Positions 8,674 through 17,833 of a stretch of 64,000 bases of DNA are shown here, in pieces. Each line of letters starts with the position of its first letter. Position 1 is the first letter of the stretch. The notes under the pieces are model-generated. The model had not been told where the DNA came from. It was given only the letters and a program-made list of their open reading frames with translations, and searched no databases. Source of the stretch: Methanomethylovorans sp. PtaU1.Bin093 (lineage in GTDB: Archaea; Halobacteriota; Methanosarcinia; Methanosarcinales; Methanosarcinaceae). The stretch lies in contig NZ_MVQX01000087.1 in the NCBI RefSeq assembly GCF_002067275.1, forward strand, positions 1 to 64,000, written 5' to 3'. The position numbers and the translations under genes are program-made.

Positions 8674-9420
8674 TTGGCAGAAACAGATTACGATGACAAG
8701 AACGTGAAAATAGTAACAAAACCCATCATATCAGAAAATCCAGTGCTTATAGAGGGTTTTCCGGGAATAGGTCTGGTGGGAAATATCGCAAGCCAGCAGA
8801 TCATAGATGAACTCAAGATGACCTATGTAGGTTCCATTGATTCAAGACATTTCCCTCCGATAGCTGTGCTTTACGAAGGTCTCATCAACATGCCAGTCAG
8901 GATATACGAAAGTGAGGAGCGCAATCTTGTGATGGTCGTTTCAGATATACCCATAAATCCGGTAGTATCTTATGATATCAGCAGAGCATTGCTGGACTGG
9001 GCCAAGGGGATCAACGTAAAGGAAATTGTTTCCATCGCAGGCATAGCTACGATGTCCGAAGAGCGCAAAGTGTTTGGTGCGGCTACAACACCAGAAATGC
9101 TTGAACGGATAAAGGATAAAGTGGAAGTGTTCCAGATGGGTACCATTTCCGGTATATCAGGGAGCATTATGGCAGAGTGCCTGGTCAGGGAAATACCGGC
9201 CATCAGCCTTTTGGGAGCCACCCAAAGCCAAAATCCGGATCCACGAGCAGCAGCAGTGGTGATAGATGTCTTAAATCTGCTCTACGATCTCTCAGTGAAT
9301 ACAGAAAGCCTGATCGAACAGGCGGAGAAGATAGAGATCGAAATGCAGAGGCTTGCAGAGGATGTAAAATCAACCGAGCAGCAGCCTGCACCGAGGAAAG
9401 AGTTCCCCATGTATGGGTGA
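8674..9420 (+). CDS. PAC2-family protein (proteasome assembly chaperone-like)
   Basis: A 248-residue protein of the archaeal PAC2/COG2047 family, related to eukaryotic proteasome assembly chaperone 2. The characteristic opening ENPVLIEGFPGIGLVGNIAS is near residue 21, followed by SIDSRHFPPIAVLYEG. The role in archaea is not settled. The start is TTG, chosen because GGTGAT lies just upstream. The C-terminus is acidic and helix-rich. Its stop overlaps the region of the next gene's ribosome site, so the two are translationally linked. Confidence 0.85.
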   Translation: MAETDYDDKNVKIVTKPIISENPVLIEGFPGIGLVGNIASQQIIDELKMTYVGSIDSRHFPPIAVLYEGLINMPVRIYESEERNLVMVVSDIPINPVVSYDISRALLDWAKGINVKEIVSIAGIATMSEERKVFGAATTPEMLERIKDKVEVFQMGTISGISGSIMAECLVREIPAISLLGATQSQNPDPRAAAVVIDVLNLLYDLSVNTESLIEQAEKIEIEMQRLAEDVKSTEQQPAPRKEFPMYG

Positions 9421-9424
9421 TAGC

Positions 9425-9814
9425 ATGGAGTACATTGCATTAACAGGTATGTCCGAGCGTGTGATTTCCGAGCTACGGGATCGCCATCCCCTTACCATTG
9501 AAGTGCGCAGTCCTAACAATTTCTTCGCAGCTTACAAAGCCAATATAGGCGACTTCATATTCGTCACTCATGTAAGTCCGGACGATCTGCGCGGAGGCAC
9601 TATGGGTATCGTAGCAAAAGTGCTCAGGCATCAGGTGATCACTCACAGAATGGTCCAAAGCAATGATCTCTATTATGAGGAACGCGAAATGACCATGTTG
9701 CGTATACAGCTTGAACCCAGGTTCATAGCAAGGGTGCGCCGTGTTACCTGCAATCAGATGTGTAAAGCTGCTAAGGTAGATGCTGAGGAAATGCCCTTCT
9801 TTGATGCCAGATAA
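9425..9814 (+). CDS. DUF473 family protein
   Basis: A small archaeal protein (129 residues from the ATG at 9425) that I assign to DUF473, a methanogen-enriched family without known function. Features: an N-terminal segment EYIALTGMSERVISEL, a central GDFIFVTHVSPDDLRGGTMG and Arg-rich FIARVRRVTC. An ATG 12 bases upstream (9413) overlaps the preceding gene, but the GGGTGAT between the two ATGs favours 9425. Likely co-transcribed with the PAC2 gene. Confidence 0.72.
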   Translation: MEYIALTGMSERVISELRDRHPLTIEVRSPNNFFAAYKANIGDFIFVTHVSPDDLRGGTMGIVAKVLRHQVITHRMVQSNDLYYEEREMTMLRIQLEPRFIARVRRVTCNQMCKAAKVDAEEMPFFDAR

Positions 9815-9904
9815 ATTAAGTTTGTATTTTGGGGCATTCTCTTAAGCCTCTTTTATATTTTTGGCTTCATAGTTTTCTTTTGGATCAAGGGTCAACAGGC
9901 AGGA

Positions 9905-11524
9905 TCATTCGATCTCTGCCCTTACAGTTGTGAAAACCGGTCCACGAATATCTATCTTCTTGTTATTGCTGGTTATATAGCGCTGAGCCAGGGGCTTGAT
10001 CCTTATATTTATCTCCGAAGGCACTTTTACTATCCTAACTCTTGTTTCCACCAGTTTTTCACCATTCTTTGCAGCTTCTTCGATCTCCCACGCTGATTGG
10101 GCGGCAAAGGCATCTATGAACCTTATGCCAGTCCTTGCGGAATCATTTTCAAAAGCCTCTTCCCACTTCTTATTATTGGGCAATCCCAGAATGTCGCTCT
10201 TAAATGCCAGCACTTCATTGAAAGCAGCAGGACCACATAGCTTAGTGTTCTCTTCGGGCTCCACGACCGATACTTTCACTTTTCTGCCATAGACCGTACC
10301 TTCCCATGCAGAGAACTCACAGGGACTGGGCTCAGAACCATGCAAGTCACATTGTTTGACTATAGCAGCAAGTATCTGCTCTCCTTCAGGGGTAGCAGGT
10401 GTTTTTTCCACATAGACCATCTTTGCAAGTTCACTGTCCTGCATGTTCCATGGAGAGTACTGTGGTATCTGCGGATATGTAAGGGAACGTACATCCATAG
10501 CACCATACAGGATCATTGCAAGTCTTTCCACTCCCAGTCCCAGGTTCATTACCGGATAGGGTATCTCATACTCTGCAAGTGCGGTAGGTGAATATATTCC
10601 GAAGGTAGCAATTTCGACCCAGCCATCCGAATATTTTGTCTTGGAACCCACCAGCTTCGGGTGATATGCAAATACCTCTATCTGCGTATCAGGTACATAG
10701 TACTTGCTTCTCTTTTCATCAGGTCTGAACCTGAACTTTTCAAAACCGAACTGTGCCAGAAGACCTTGAGCAACCGCTTTTCCATGATCTACCGTTACAT
10801 CCTCGTCCATGATGACACATGAAGCAGAATAATATGTCATGAGACGGGCAGCGTCTTCGGCCTGTTCTCTTCTGAAACAGCGGTCTATGGAGAAGAAGTT
10901 AAAAGGAGGCTCAGCACGTTCCAGTATGCCTGACAGACTTATGAACCATCCGGAGGTCATATGGCTGCGCAATGTCTTACGGCCACATACAGGTGCCAAT
11001 TCCTTGAACTCAGGGAAGACCTGATCTATCATTTCCACTATAAGCGAGTCAGAAACAGCTAATTCTATTGACATTTCGGGTACCAGGTCATCTCCTTCGA
11101 TATCGCCTTTCTTGTAGGAATGAAGTATCTTCCTGATCCTTTCAATGCCTTCCTCTCCAATATCCCCGATCATTCCTTTGATCATGGCGATCCGTTCATC
11201 GGATATGCCTACGTTGGGCCTGGGCAGTCCTCCTATATAGAAACATCTGTCAAGGACTGCAAGTGCTTCATGTCCGAATTGTTTGTGTACTTCTTTCTCA
11301 TCGACTATAAGAGGATTCATCATCTCGTGAAAGCCCATCCGCAGGTACGCTTCTCTCAGACGGGATATGGTCTCGTAGACGGGATGCACTTTACCATAGT
11401 TAAGCTCCATGTGGGGGTATCCCTGGTTGATGTTTGCTCTTTTCACATATTGTCTGCCATTGTTCCACGCAGCATCAAAGTCTTCTTTAGCGGCTGTTTT
11501 GATCTCTTCAGGGTTGAATCTCAT
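9905..11524 (-). CDS. sepS: O-phosphoseryl-tRNA(Cys) synthetase (SepRS)
   Basis: SepS charges tRNA-Cys with O-phosphoserine, which SepCysS then converts to cysteinyl-tRNA; this is the indirect cysteine route of methanogens. The 539-residue class II synthetase shows motif 2 (DRCFRREQ), the phosphoserine-pocket segment LRSHMTSGWF, and motif 3 (NLGLGVERLAMILYG). Start ATG is preceded by GAGGACAT. Serine phosphatase SerB, acting on the same free metabolite, is encoded 3 kb away. Upstream on the same strand are the translin-family and UPF0147 genes. Confidence 0.96.
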   Translation of the reverse strand: MRFNPEEIKTAAKEDFDAAWNNGRQYVKRANINQGYPHMELNYGKVHPVYETISRLREAYLRMGFHEMMNPLIVDEKEVHKQFGHEALAVLDRCFYIGGLPRPNVGISDERIAMIKGMIGDIGEEGIERIRKILHSYKKGDIEGDDLVPEMSIELAVSDSLIVEMIDQVFPEFKELAPVCGRKTLRSHMTSGWFISLSGILERAEPPFNFFSIDRCFRREQAEDAARLMTYYSASCVIMDEDVTVDHGKAVAQGLLAQFGFEKFRFRPDEKRSKYYVPDTQIEVFAYHPKLVGSKTKYSDGWVEIATFGIYSPTALAEYEIPYPVMNLGLGVERLAMILYGAMDVRSLTYPQIPQYSPWNMQDSELAKMVYVEKTPATPEGEQILAAIVKQCDLHGSEPSPCEFSAWEGTVYGRKVKVSVVEPEENTKLCGPAAFNEVLAFKSDILGLPNNKKWEEAFENDSARTGIRFIDAFAAQSAWEIEEAAKNGEKLVETRVRIVKVPSEINIRIKPLAQRYITSNNKKIDIRGPVFTTVRAEIE

Positions 11525-11575
11525 AGTGATGTCCTCTAAGATGATGGTTAATTCGGTGCGATATTATTTATTTGT

Positions 11576-12208
11576 TTATTTACGGGATAAGAATTGATTT
11601 TCAAGTGCTTGCATAGCCATTTCAAGTTTTTGTTGTCTGACCGCTGCTGTGAGTTCTCCTCGTGCTATCTCCAGTAGCAGACGCGATCTGTCTGTCTTTG
11701 CCCGAAGTCCATGTGTCATAGCATCCGGGTAATCGAATAACATCAAGCCTGTGTATAATTCTTCCATGATGTTCAGATATCTCTCTCCTTCATCCAGCAT
11801 CCCATTGCGTATCAGATCGAGTATATGTCTCTTTATCTCTCCTCCTACATCTCCCAACCCATTGAGATATGCCACAGGTTCAACTTTCAATTCTTCAGGC
11901 TCAGGGACGTCTTTTCCAGAAACAAGTGCATATATGACGCTGCATTCTGTAAATTCCTGCTGGGCATGTTCCACAAAACCCCCATAATGTAGATCAGGCT
12001 GATCTTTAAGGACCAAGTTCATTTTTTCTATGTTTTCTCTTGCAGTCTGGATCGTGGAATATGCCCGTTCAAGTTCCATCTTATGGACATGCTGCATCGC
12101 TACTCTGCAATTCCGCACTACTTCCCTTGACAGCATTATACCCTGTTCTCGGGCTTTATCTTTTTCTTCCAGCTCTTCTCTGATATGTTCAATGATATTC
12201 TTTATCAT
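11576..12208 (-). CDS. translin family protein
   Basis: An all-helical, charged protein of 210 residues from the preferred ATG at 12208 (a GTG at 12229 would add 7 residues). It matches the archaeal translin family: an N-terminal EHIREELEEKDKAREQG, the central EFTECSVIYALVSG, and GDVGGEIKRHILDLIRNG. Eukaryotic translins bind single-stranded nucleic acid and form an octamer with TRAX; the archaeal role is less clear. GAAGGGA precedes the chosen start. Same strand as sepS, 51 bases upstream of it. Confidence 0.85.
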   Translation of the reverse strand: MIKNIIEHIREELEEKDKAREQGIMLSREVVRNCRVAMQHVHKMELERAYSTIQTARENIEKMNLVLKDQPDLHYGGFVEHAQQEFTECSVIYALVSGKDVPEPEELKVEPVAYLNGLGDVGGEIKRHILDLIRNGMLDEGERYLNIMEELYTGLMLFDYPDAMTHGLRAKTDRSRLLLEIARGELTAAVRQQKLEMAMQALENQFLSRK

Positions 12209-12397
12209 GGTCCCTTCTTTCGGATCCACATCCGATCATACATTTGTCATATTTGCAACTATAAGGGTGTTATTTCAGTAAACATTCCTTATTAAAGGCC
12301 TCCTATCATCCGAAGCCTTCAAAACATTAATTTAGAAATGGTTTTAAGAGGATGTATTCCTTACAGGATAACATCCATATTCCTTTAAAAGGAAGTA

Positions 12398-12667
12398 TTA
12401 ATCATCTACAGGAATGGTTTCAAGCTGACTTGCAACATTCCATATCAGAGTACGGGTGTGTAATGGGATGTTTGGATCATTGCTGATATCTTCCAAGATA
12501 GAAATGCTTGCTGTTGTCCTCATGAACAGAGGCTCTCCCTCATTTTTCAGTGTGGTCAGCACATCACTTGCAGAACGCCTTATATTCCTTGGAACAGAAC
12601 TGTCATTTGCGATCTGCTCTAATATCTGTATACACTGGTTTATAACATCTTTAAAATCATTTGCCAT
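12398..12667 (-). CDS. UPF0147 family protein
   Basis: An 89-residue archaeal protein of the UPF0147 family, function unknown. It is helical, with two similar halves: [17 protein letters not shown] and [17 protein letters not shown] look like a repeated HEAT-like unit. The start at 12667 is chosen because AAGGTGAT lies just upstream; the open frame extends nine codons further. A short palindrome, TTCCTTTAAAAGGAA (12380-12394), follows the stop and may aid termination. Confidence 0.85.
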   Translation of the reverse strand: MANDFKDVINQCIQILEQIANDSSVPRNIRRSASDVLTTLKNEGEPLFMRTTASISILEDISNDPNIPLHTRTLIWNVASQLETIPVDD

Positions 12668-12784
12668 ACAAATCACCTTCAGATGACTTATCACTAAAAT
12701 AAGATAATCAAATTACAACTAAACCATTATATGGTATAAAAAGACTTTCATTGGTAATATATCATTAACGTAACAGAGGAATAC

Positions 12785-13285
12785 ATGAGTCAAAAGGATG
12801 AAGAATCAATAAGCAAGATCTCACGGATGCTTGAGATCGGTGGTACCATGCTGGCACAGCACTGTGCAGAATGCGGGGCTCCATTGTTCAGGTATAAAGG
12901 TAATGTGATCTGCCCGCTATGTGATACAGGACAAAGACCTTCTGCTCAGGCACAGGATAGATCCCCGGAAAAAAAGAAGGGCCTATCTTCTGAGTTCCCT
13001 GCCAATACAGAGGATAAACAGCAAGTTGCTTCCTCAGTAAATGTGGTCGCTTCTTCGGGTGGTCTGCCAGCCGGGGTCAATGACACAACTCCTATGGGCC
13101 CAGAAGTTCCAGGACCATCAAAGTCTATACCTGCAAGTTCTTTACAGGAACTGGAAGATATGATTATCAAAAAAACCATTATACTTGCGCAGTCCATGCA
13201 GCAGGAACAGGACCCTCGCAGGATAAAAGAGTTCCTCGAACTTATTGAACAGAGCCTGGACCTAATAGACAGGCTGAAGAAGTAG
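12785..13285 (+). CDS. zinc-finger protein, SSSCA1/autoantigen p27-like
   Basis: A 166-residue protein with an N-terminal zinc ribbon, HCAECGAPLFRYKGNVICPLCD (pattern CxxC-x13-CxxC), preceded by a helix GGTMLAQ. This arrangement is the Sjogren syndrome/scleroderma autoantigen 1 family (COG1645). The middle is Pro/Ser-rich and probably disordered; the C-terminus forms a helix (ELEDMIIKKTIILAQSMQQE). A regulatory or nucleic-acid-linked role is assumed from the zinc ribbon only. Confidence 0.8.
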   Translation: MSQKDEESISKISRMLEIGGTMLAQHCAECGAPLFRYKGNVICPLCDTGQRPSAQAQDRSPEKKKGLSSEFPANTEDKQQVASSVNVVASSGGLPAGVNDTTPMGPEVPGPSKSIPASSLQELEDMIIKKTIILAQSMQQEQDPRRIKEFLELIEQSLDLIDRLKK

Positions 13286-13291
13286 TCCTGG

Positions 13292-13328
13292 TAAAGGGGA
13301 TAAATATCAAGCTGCAGCTTATCCTTTA
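13292..13328. terminator. hairpin between convergent zinc-ribbon and hef genes
   Basis: TAAAGGGGATAA (13292-13303) pairs with TTATCCTTTA (13319-13328) with a small bulge, around a loop containing AGCTGCAGCT. It covers the short gap between two convergent genes and overlaps the hef stop. Confidence 0.45.
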
Positions 13329-15574
13329 TAGTCCCCTGACACTACTTCCCTTATCCTGGCGGCGGTCTTGGGTCCAATGTTCTGGACCTTTATCAATTCT
13401 TTATATTGTGCCTTCATCACATTCTCCACGCTTCCAAAATGCTTAAGAAGGCTTTTTGCAGCTTTCGGTCCGATATCGTTTATGGCAGAAACTATGTATT
13501 CCTGCTGTTCTGATAACATCTGAGAGGCCTTTTTTCCATGGATCTTTATTTCCCTCTGTTCATCAGATTGTTCCCTTTTTGCAAGGGTCTGGATGAGCAT
13601 AGCACTATCTTCAGCATCCCTTGTGTAGAATATAGATACCCCAAAGTCTATTCCTATGGAGGCAAGAGTTCCATGTATCGATCTAGGGTTTATCTGACGT
13701 GCTGAGAACAAGCCCCCACCCTCTATCAACAGGACAGGCTTTTGATAGCAGCGTGAGATATTGGAGATCTGCTCGAACAAAGTGTTGTTCAGGAGAGAAC
13801 TTACAAAATCCTCTGCGCTCTTTCTTTCAATAGCTATCCTTTCGCTGATAACATAATCTCCTATTTCCAGGGTCTTGACATCGATGTCCACCCCAAGCTT
13901 TTCAAGCTCTCTGGCAACCTGGCTGCGCACTTCCCGGTGATCTATAACTACTCTTATGCCTTTATCATGGAATTCAGACAATTGCTTCTGGTCCTTTTCG
14001 ATCTGCTGTGGGGCATATTGTTCCAAAGTGGTGGCATTTGCAGGCATGATCTCCTGCAACTCCTTCATATTGCTCTGCATCCGGCGTTCCTTGGACAGGC
14101 TGCTCCAATAATAACCTTCATCCCTGGTACCTTTGGTGACGAGTACCACGACCCTACCTGCATGTTTCCTTGCTGTTCTGCCCTTACGCTGTATGCTCCT
14201 TATTTCAGAAGGGATCGGTTCATAAAATACAACAAGGTCTGTCGAGGGTATGTCCAATCCTTCCTCTGCCACAGAAGTTGCCACCAGTACATTATATACG
14301 CCTTTTTTGAAGTCCTCGATGATCTGAACCTGTTGTTTCTGAGTAAGACCTTTATCTTTGTATTTCGAGCTTTGTCCTACAAACCGCACAGGGTGGATAT
14401 CTTCCATTGCTTCCAGGGAAGCTGTGACCATATCTGCAGTATCTCTGTAGTTCGTGAAAACTATTACTCTTGACTCCGGTCTCCCGGCTATCTGTCTGGA
14501 TACGATGTTCCTCACCATCTCAAGTTTCGGATGTTCGGTGTCAGTATCCTTTATCCGGTGAATGGCCTGGCGCATGTAGAGGTCCTCGGCCAGTCTTTTT
14601 GAAGCCTTGCTCCCGCTCTTTGAATATGCTTCGTGTTCCAGCCTTTCCATGTACTTGCGCAAGGATTCCATCCCCTGCGTCTCAATTATCTCTACGGCAT
14701 GGTTCACCTTCATTATTTCGGCAACGACAGATATTGCTGCATAGACCGATGGGTCAGGCAGACCTCTCAGCTCTTCCTGGAGTTTTTTCTGCATACCCAA
14801 CAGGTCTTTCTTAGTAACGAACTTAGGATTATGTACAGGGAACCCAAGTTCTGTGAGTTTTGTGAACCTTTCCTCCATCACCTTTTCGAGCAATCCTTTG
14901 ATCTCAGCCATATCTTTCGGAAGATCGATCTTTATCCATTCTATCTCCTTCTTATGGATATAGGGTCTCACATCGCTATCAGATTCTGTCTTCACGGCAA
15001 CTGATCTTATGTGCAGGGCTTCACATACCTCGCTTATTTTCTCATCAGTGCTTCCGGGACTTGCGGTTATCCCGAGGCAATGAGGGTTCCTTGCATTTTC
15101 AAAATACTTCTCTGCTATGTATGTGTAAGCGTAGTTGCCCACTGCTCTATGCGCTTCATCGAATGTTATATGACAGATATCATCAAGACCGATGCGTTTT
15201 GTAATTATGTCGTTCTCAATGACCTGGGGTGTGGAAACGATCAATTTTCCGTTCTTCCAGAGATCTGCTCTTTTTTCGGGAGCCACACTTCCGGTAAAAG
15301 TAATGATCTGCTCTTCAGATATGTTCATTACTTTTTTAAAAAAAGCTGCGTGCTGTTCTACAAGAGGTTTCGTGGGCGACAGTATAAGGGCTTTACCCCC
15401 GAATTTTTCCATCCTGGCCGCAATGACAAGTAAAGACACTATGGTTTTTCCAAGGCCGGTGGGAAGCACTATTAATGTGGGTGATGAAAGGGCCCGGCCC
15501 GCAAGGTCAAGCTGATAAAGCCTTTGCTCAACCATATCCGATCGTATAAGGGGATGTTTGATATAGTTTGTCAT
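13319..15574 (-). CDS. hef: Hef: helicase-nuclease for fork-structured DNA
   Basis: An archaeal XPF/FANCM-type enzyme that processes stalled forks and branched DNA. Order of domains in the 751-residue protein: SF2 helicase with Walker A PTGLGKT, DEAH box (FDEAHRAVG) and motif VI (QRKGRTAR) in the first ~490 residues; ERCC4-type nuclease with the catalytic ERKSAEDF motif near residue 590; and a C-terminal tandem helix-hairpin-helix (INDIGPKAAKSLL, VQNIGPKTAARI). The frame opens 20 codons upstream at 15634, but family sequence begins at MTNYIKHP, so 15574 is chosen. Both helicase and nuclease appear intact. Confidence 0.95.
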   Translation of the reverse strand: MTNYIKHPLIRSDMVEQRLYQLDLAGRALSSPTLIVLPTGLGKTIVSLLVIAARMEKFGGKALILSPTKPLVEQHAAFFKKVMNISEEQIITFTGSVAPEKRADLWKNGKLIVSTPQVIENDIITKRIGLDDICHITFDEAHRAVGNYAYTYIAEKYFENARNPHCLGITASPGSTDEKISEVCEALHIRSVAVKTESDSDVRPYIHKKEIEWIKIDLPKDMAEIKGLLEKVMEERFTKLTELGFPVHNPKFVTKKDLLGMQKKLQEELRGLPDPSVYAAISVVAEIMKVNHAVEIIETQGMESLRKYMERLEHEAYSKSGSKASKRLAEDLYMRQAIHRIKDTDTEHPKLEMVRNIVSRQIAGRPESRVIVFTNYRDTADMVTASLEAMEDIHPVRFVGQSSKYKDKGLTQKQQVQIIEDFKKGVYNVLVATSVAEEGLDIPSTDLVVFYEPIPSEIRSIQRKGRTARKHAGRVVVLVTKGTRDEGYYWSSLSKERRMQSNMKELQEIMPANATTLEQYAPQQIEKDQKQLSEFHDKGIRVVIDHREVRSQVARELEKLGVDIDVKTLEIGDYVISERIAIERKSAEDFVSSLLNNTLFEQISNISRCYQKPVLLIEGGGLFSARQINPRSIHGTLASIGIDFGVSIFYTRDAEDSAMLIQTLAKREQSDEQREIKIHGKKASQMLSEQQEYIVSAINDIGPKAAKSLLKHFGSVENVMKAQYKELIKVQNIGPKTAARIREVVSGDYKG

Positions 15575-15648
15575 GTCACATTCTTTTCGTCGAGTGTAAC
15601 AGTATACGACCCCTATATTTTTAAATATGTGCAAGCACAGTGAAAGTA

Positions 15649-17403
15649 TTACAAGGGCTTTCCTGCAGTTTCAATTTTTTTAGCTCTATATACGAGTTCA
15701 TAAAGCACATCATCTATTGTATCAACAGAAGCCCTGACCTGCTGCATACTATCTCTATCCCTTATTGTCACTGTATTATCTTCCAGTGTGTCGTAGTCAA
15801 TAGTAATGCAATAGGGAGTGCCTATCTCGTCATTACGCCTATAGCGGCGACCAATGGTTCCAGAATCATCATACGCAGCCAGAAGGCCCTTGTCTCTGAG
15901 TCTGGAAGCGATCTCCTTTGCAGGCTCTATGAGTTCCCGCCTGGTTAATAAAGGCAACACTGCCACCTTTATGGGAGATACTTCTTTCTTGAACCTCAGC
16001 ACTATCCTTGCCTCATCTTCGTTATCTCCTTCAGAAGCTTTGGCAGGGACGATCTCTTCATCATAGGCATGTTCCATCACTGAATAGAGTATCCTGTCGA
16101 TACCGAAAGAAGGCTCTATCACATGTGGCACTATGTTCTCTCCGCTGACCTTGATGGTCTCTTGTGTGAACTCAACCAGTTCTCTGGGCACTGTGAATTC
16201 TTCTCCGTCCACTGAGACTTTGATCTCTTCTTTTTCGAGTGCTTCCTGCGGCAGGGCTTTGAGGGCTTCAGCAACAACCTTTGCCTTGCCTTTGAACATA
16301 GGTCCCATTTTTCCCATATTGGGCTTGACCACGAACTTCTCAACCATACGCGGCTGTTCATATTCAATGTAGATGGAAAGCTCCGTTTTGCTCATGTTAG
16401 CATGGGCTGAAAGATCGTAATCTGTCCTGTCAGCGATACCCACAACTTCCACCCAGCCGAACCTTTCTGTAAGGATCTCCGCATCCCAGCAATCGATGGC
16501 ATAGTGGGCCATTTCATCTTTCCTGTGCTGCCTGAACCTCAGTTTTTCCGGGGAGATGCCAACACGCTGCAGGAAATGATCGACAAGTGCCACCTGATAG
16601 GCAAGGAACTCATGTGCAATGATCCCTTTGTCTACTGCTTCCCTGACCGTCATGATCTCAGATGAGCCTTTGTCCTGTGCGGCATCAGAATAGAGGTTCA
16701 GGGCCGTATTTCCAAATCTTTGTATGTTGGGATGGGTCTTGACCCTTGGGTCAATGAAGATCTCGGCTTCGGCCTGAGTGAACTCCCGAAGCCTTATTAC
16801 TCCCTGCCTTGGTGAAATTTCGTTGCGATATGATTTTCCTATCTGGGTTGCACCGAAGGGCAGTTTATCACGGTAATATCTTGCAAGTCTAAGGAAATCC
16901 ACGAACATTCCCTGAGCAGTTTCAGGCCTGAGGTATCCTTTCCTGCCGTTTCCAGGGCCTATCTGGGTCTTGAACATGAGATTGAATTCGTAGGTATTCC
17001 CCAGATCTCCCCCGCATTCAGGGCACTTAACGCCGTTCTGCGCAATGGTCCTGTCCAGCTCTTCATCTGTAAGGCCATCTGCTTCTTCAACGATGTGCTT
17101 TATCAGATGGTCTGCTCTGAAAGCTTCTCCACACTGTTTACACTCGCAAAGGGGATCTGAGAACCCTCCAACGTGACCTGATGCTACAAACACTTCTTCA
17201 ATTCCTATGGTAGGGCACTCGATCTCCATGAACCCTTCCTGGATAACGTATATTTCTCTCCATATCTGTTCTATCCTGCGTTTTAAAGTGCTTCCCAGAG
17301 GCCCGTAATCATAGAATCCGGCTGTTCCTCCATACAGCTCGAAGGAGTTCCACAAGAATCCACGGCGTTTGGCCAGTTCTATTACCTGCTCATATCTATC
17401 CAT
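15649..17403 (-). CDS. glyS: glycyl-tRNA synthetase
   Basis: A dimeric class II synthetase of the archaeal/eukaryotic GlyRS type, 584 residues. Seen: the opening ELAKRRGFLWNSFELYGG, a CxxC...CxxC zinc-like insertion (CECKQCG, CPECGG), motif 2 around GKSYRNEISPRQG, and the C-terminal anticodon-binding domain (KVAVLPLLTRRELIEPA, DYDTLEDNTVTIRDRDS). The ATG at 17403 is preferred over one four codons upstream because GAGGATC lies just before it. hef follows on the same strand after 74 bases. Confidence 0.96.
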   Translation of the reverse strand: MDRYEQVIELAKRRGFLWNSFELYGGTAGFYDYGPLGSTLKRRIEQIWREIYVIQEGFMEIECPTIGIEEVFVASGHVGGFSDPLCECKQCGEAFRADHLIKHIVEEADGLTDEELDRTIAQNGVKCPECGGDLGNTYEFNLMFKTQIGPGNGRKGYLRPETAQGMFVDFLRLARYYRDKLPFGATQIGKSYRNEISPRQGVIRLREFTQAEAEIFIDPRVKTHPNIQRFGNTALNLYSDAAQDKGSSEIMTVREAVDKGIIAHEFLAYQVALVDHFLQRVGISPEKLRFRQHRKDEMAHYAIDCWDAEILTERFGWVEVVGIADRTDYDLSAHANMSKTELSIYIEYEQPRMVEKFVVKPNMGKMGPMFKGKAKVVAEALKALPQEALEKEEIKVSVDGEEFTVPRELVEFTQETIKVSGENIVPHVIEPSFGIDRILYSVMEHAYDEEIVPAKASEGDNEDEARIVLRFKKEVSPIKVAVLPLLTRRELIEPAKEIASRLRDKGLLAAYDDSGTIGRRYRRNDEIGTPYCITIDYDTLEDNTVTIRDRDSMQQVRASVDTIDDVLYELVYRAKKIETAGKPL

Positions 17404-17833
17404 AATGATCCTCAACAGTGATTATTAATCGTATGAATGTTATTCTATGATAGGACATCGATATTCCCATTGGATTTAACATTATCGAGGTTGTCATAAT
17501 CACTTTTCTTGTCCAAACATGTTCATAAAACAGGAACACAAGTCCATAAAGCTTATATGCGTGATCATATATACAAAGGAATAAGCAAGGCCGAAAGAAG
17601 CATTTTCATATCGTACCACCACCAACAATCATTTCAATGAGTCTTTTAAAAATCAATGGCCTTGCTTTACTCCTCTGAAGAAGCTTATTTTCTTATTACT
17701 ATTTACTTTATCATGTGGATATGTTAAATCTCTATACTGTGCACATTGGCAGAAAACCCCTTTGTTTCCACTGGAGAATAGAGTTAACTCTATCTGGTAT
17801 ATGTATTGTAAAAAAGTAAAAGTGAAGGGGTTC
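17404..17833. other. 430-base intergenic region
   Basis: Between the glyS start and the stop of the aldolase gene. It contains a TATA-like element (CTTATATG, 17552-17559), a 10-bp inverted repeat bounding a possible small RNA (described separately), and a perfect 14-base palindrome, TAGAGTTAACTCTA (17779-17792). The T-rich minus-strand sequence just after the aldolase stop could act as its terminator. A plus-strand frame across 17762-18295 is an antisense shadow of the aldolase gene. Confidence 0.5.
17583..17690 (+). ncRNA. candidate small RNA bounded by a 10-bp inverted repeat
   Basis: AAGCAAGGCC (17583-17592) is exactly repeated in reverse complement as GGCCTTGCTT (17658-17667), so a transcript would close a 65-base loop with a terminal stem. 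A TATA-like CTTATATG lies 25-30 bases upstream of the first arm, and T-rich sequence follows (17688-17705). No reading frame fits. The call rests only on this layout; strand and boundaries are uncertain. Confidence 0.25.

Noticed and set aside
13937-14473. 178-codon plus-strand frame
   Set aside because: Lies entirely within hef on the opposite strand; no domain recognised.
17675-17678. CTGA near the candidate small RNA, considered as a D box
   Set aside because: No box C found upstream within the candidate, so a C/D RNA is not supported.
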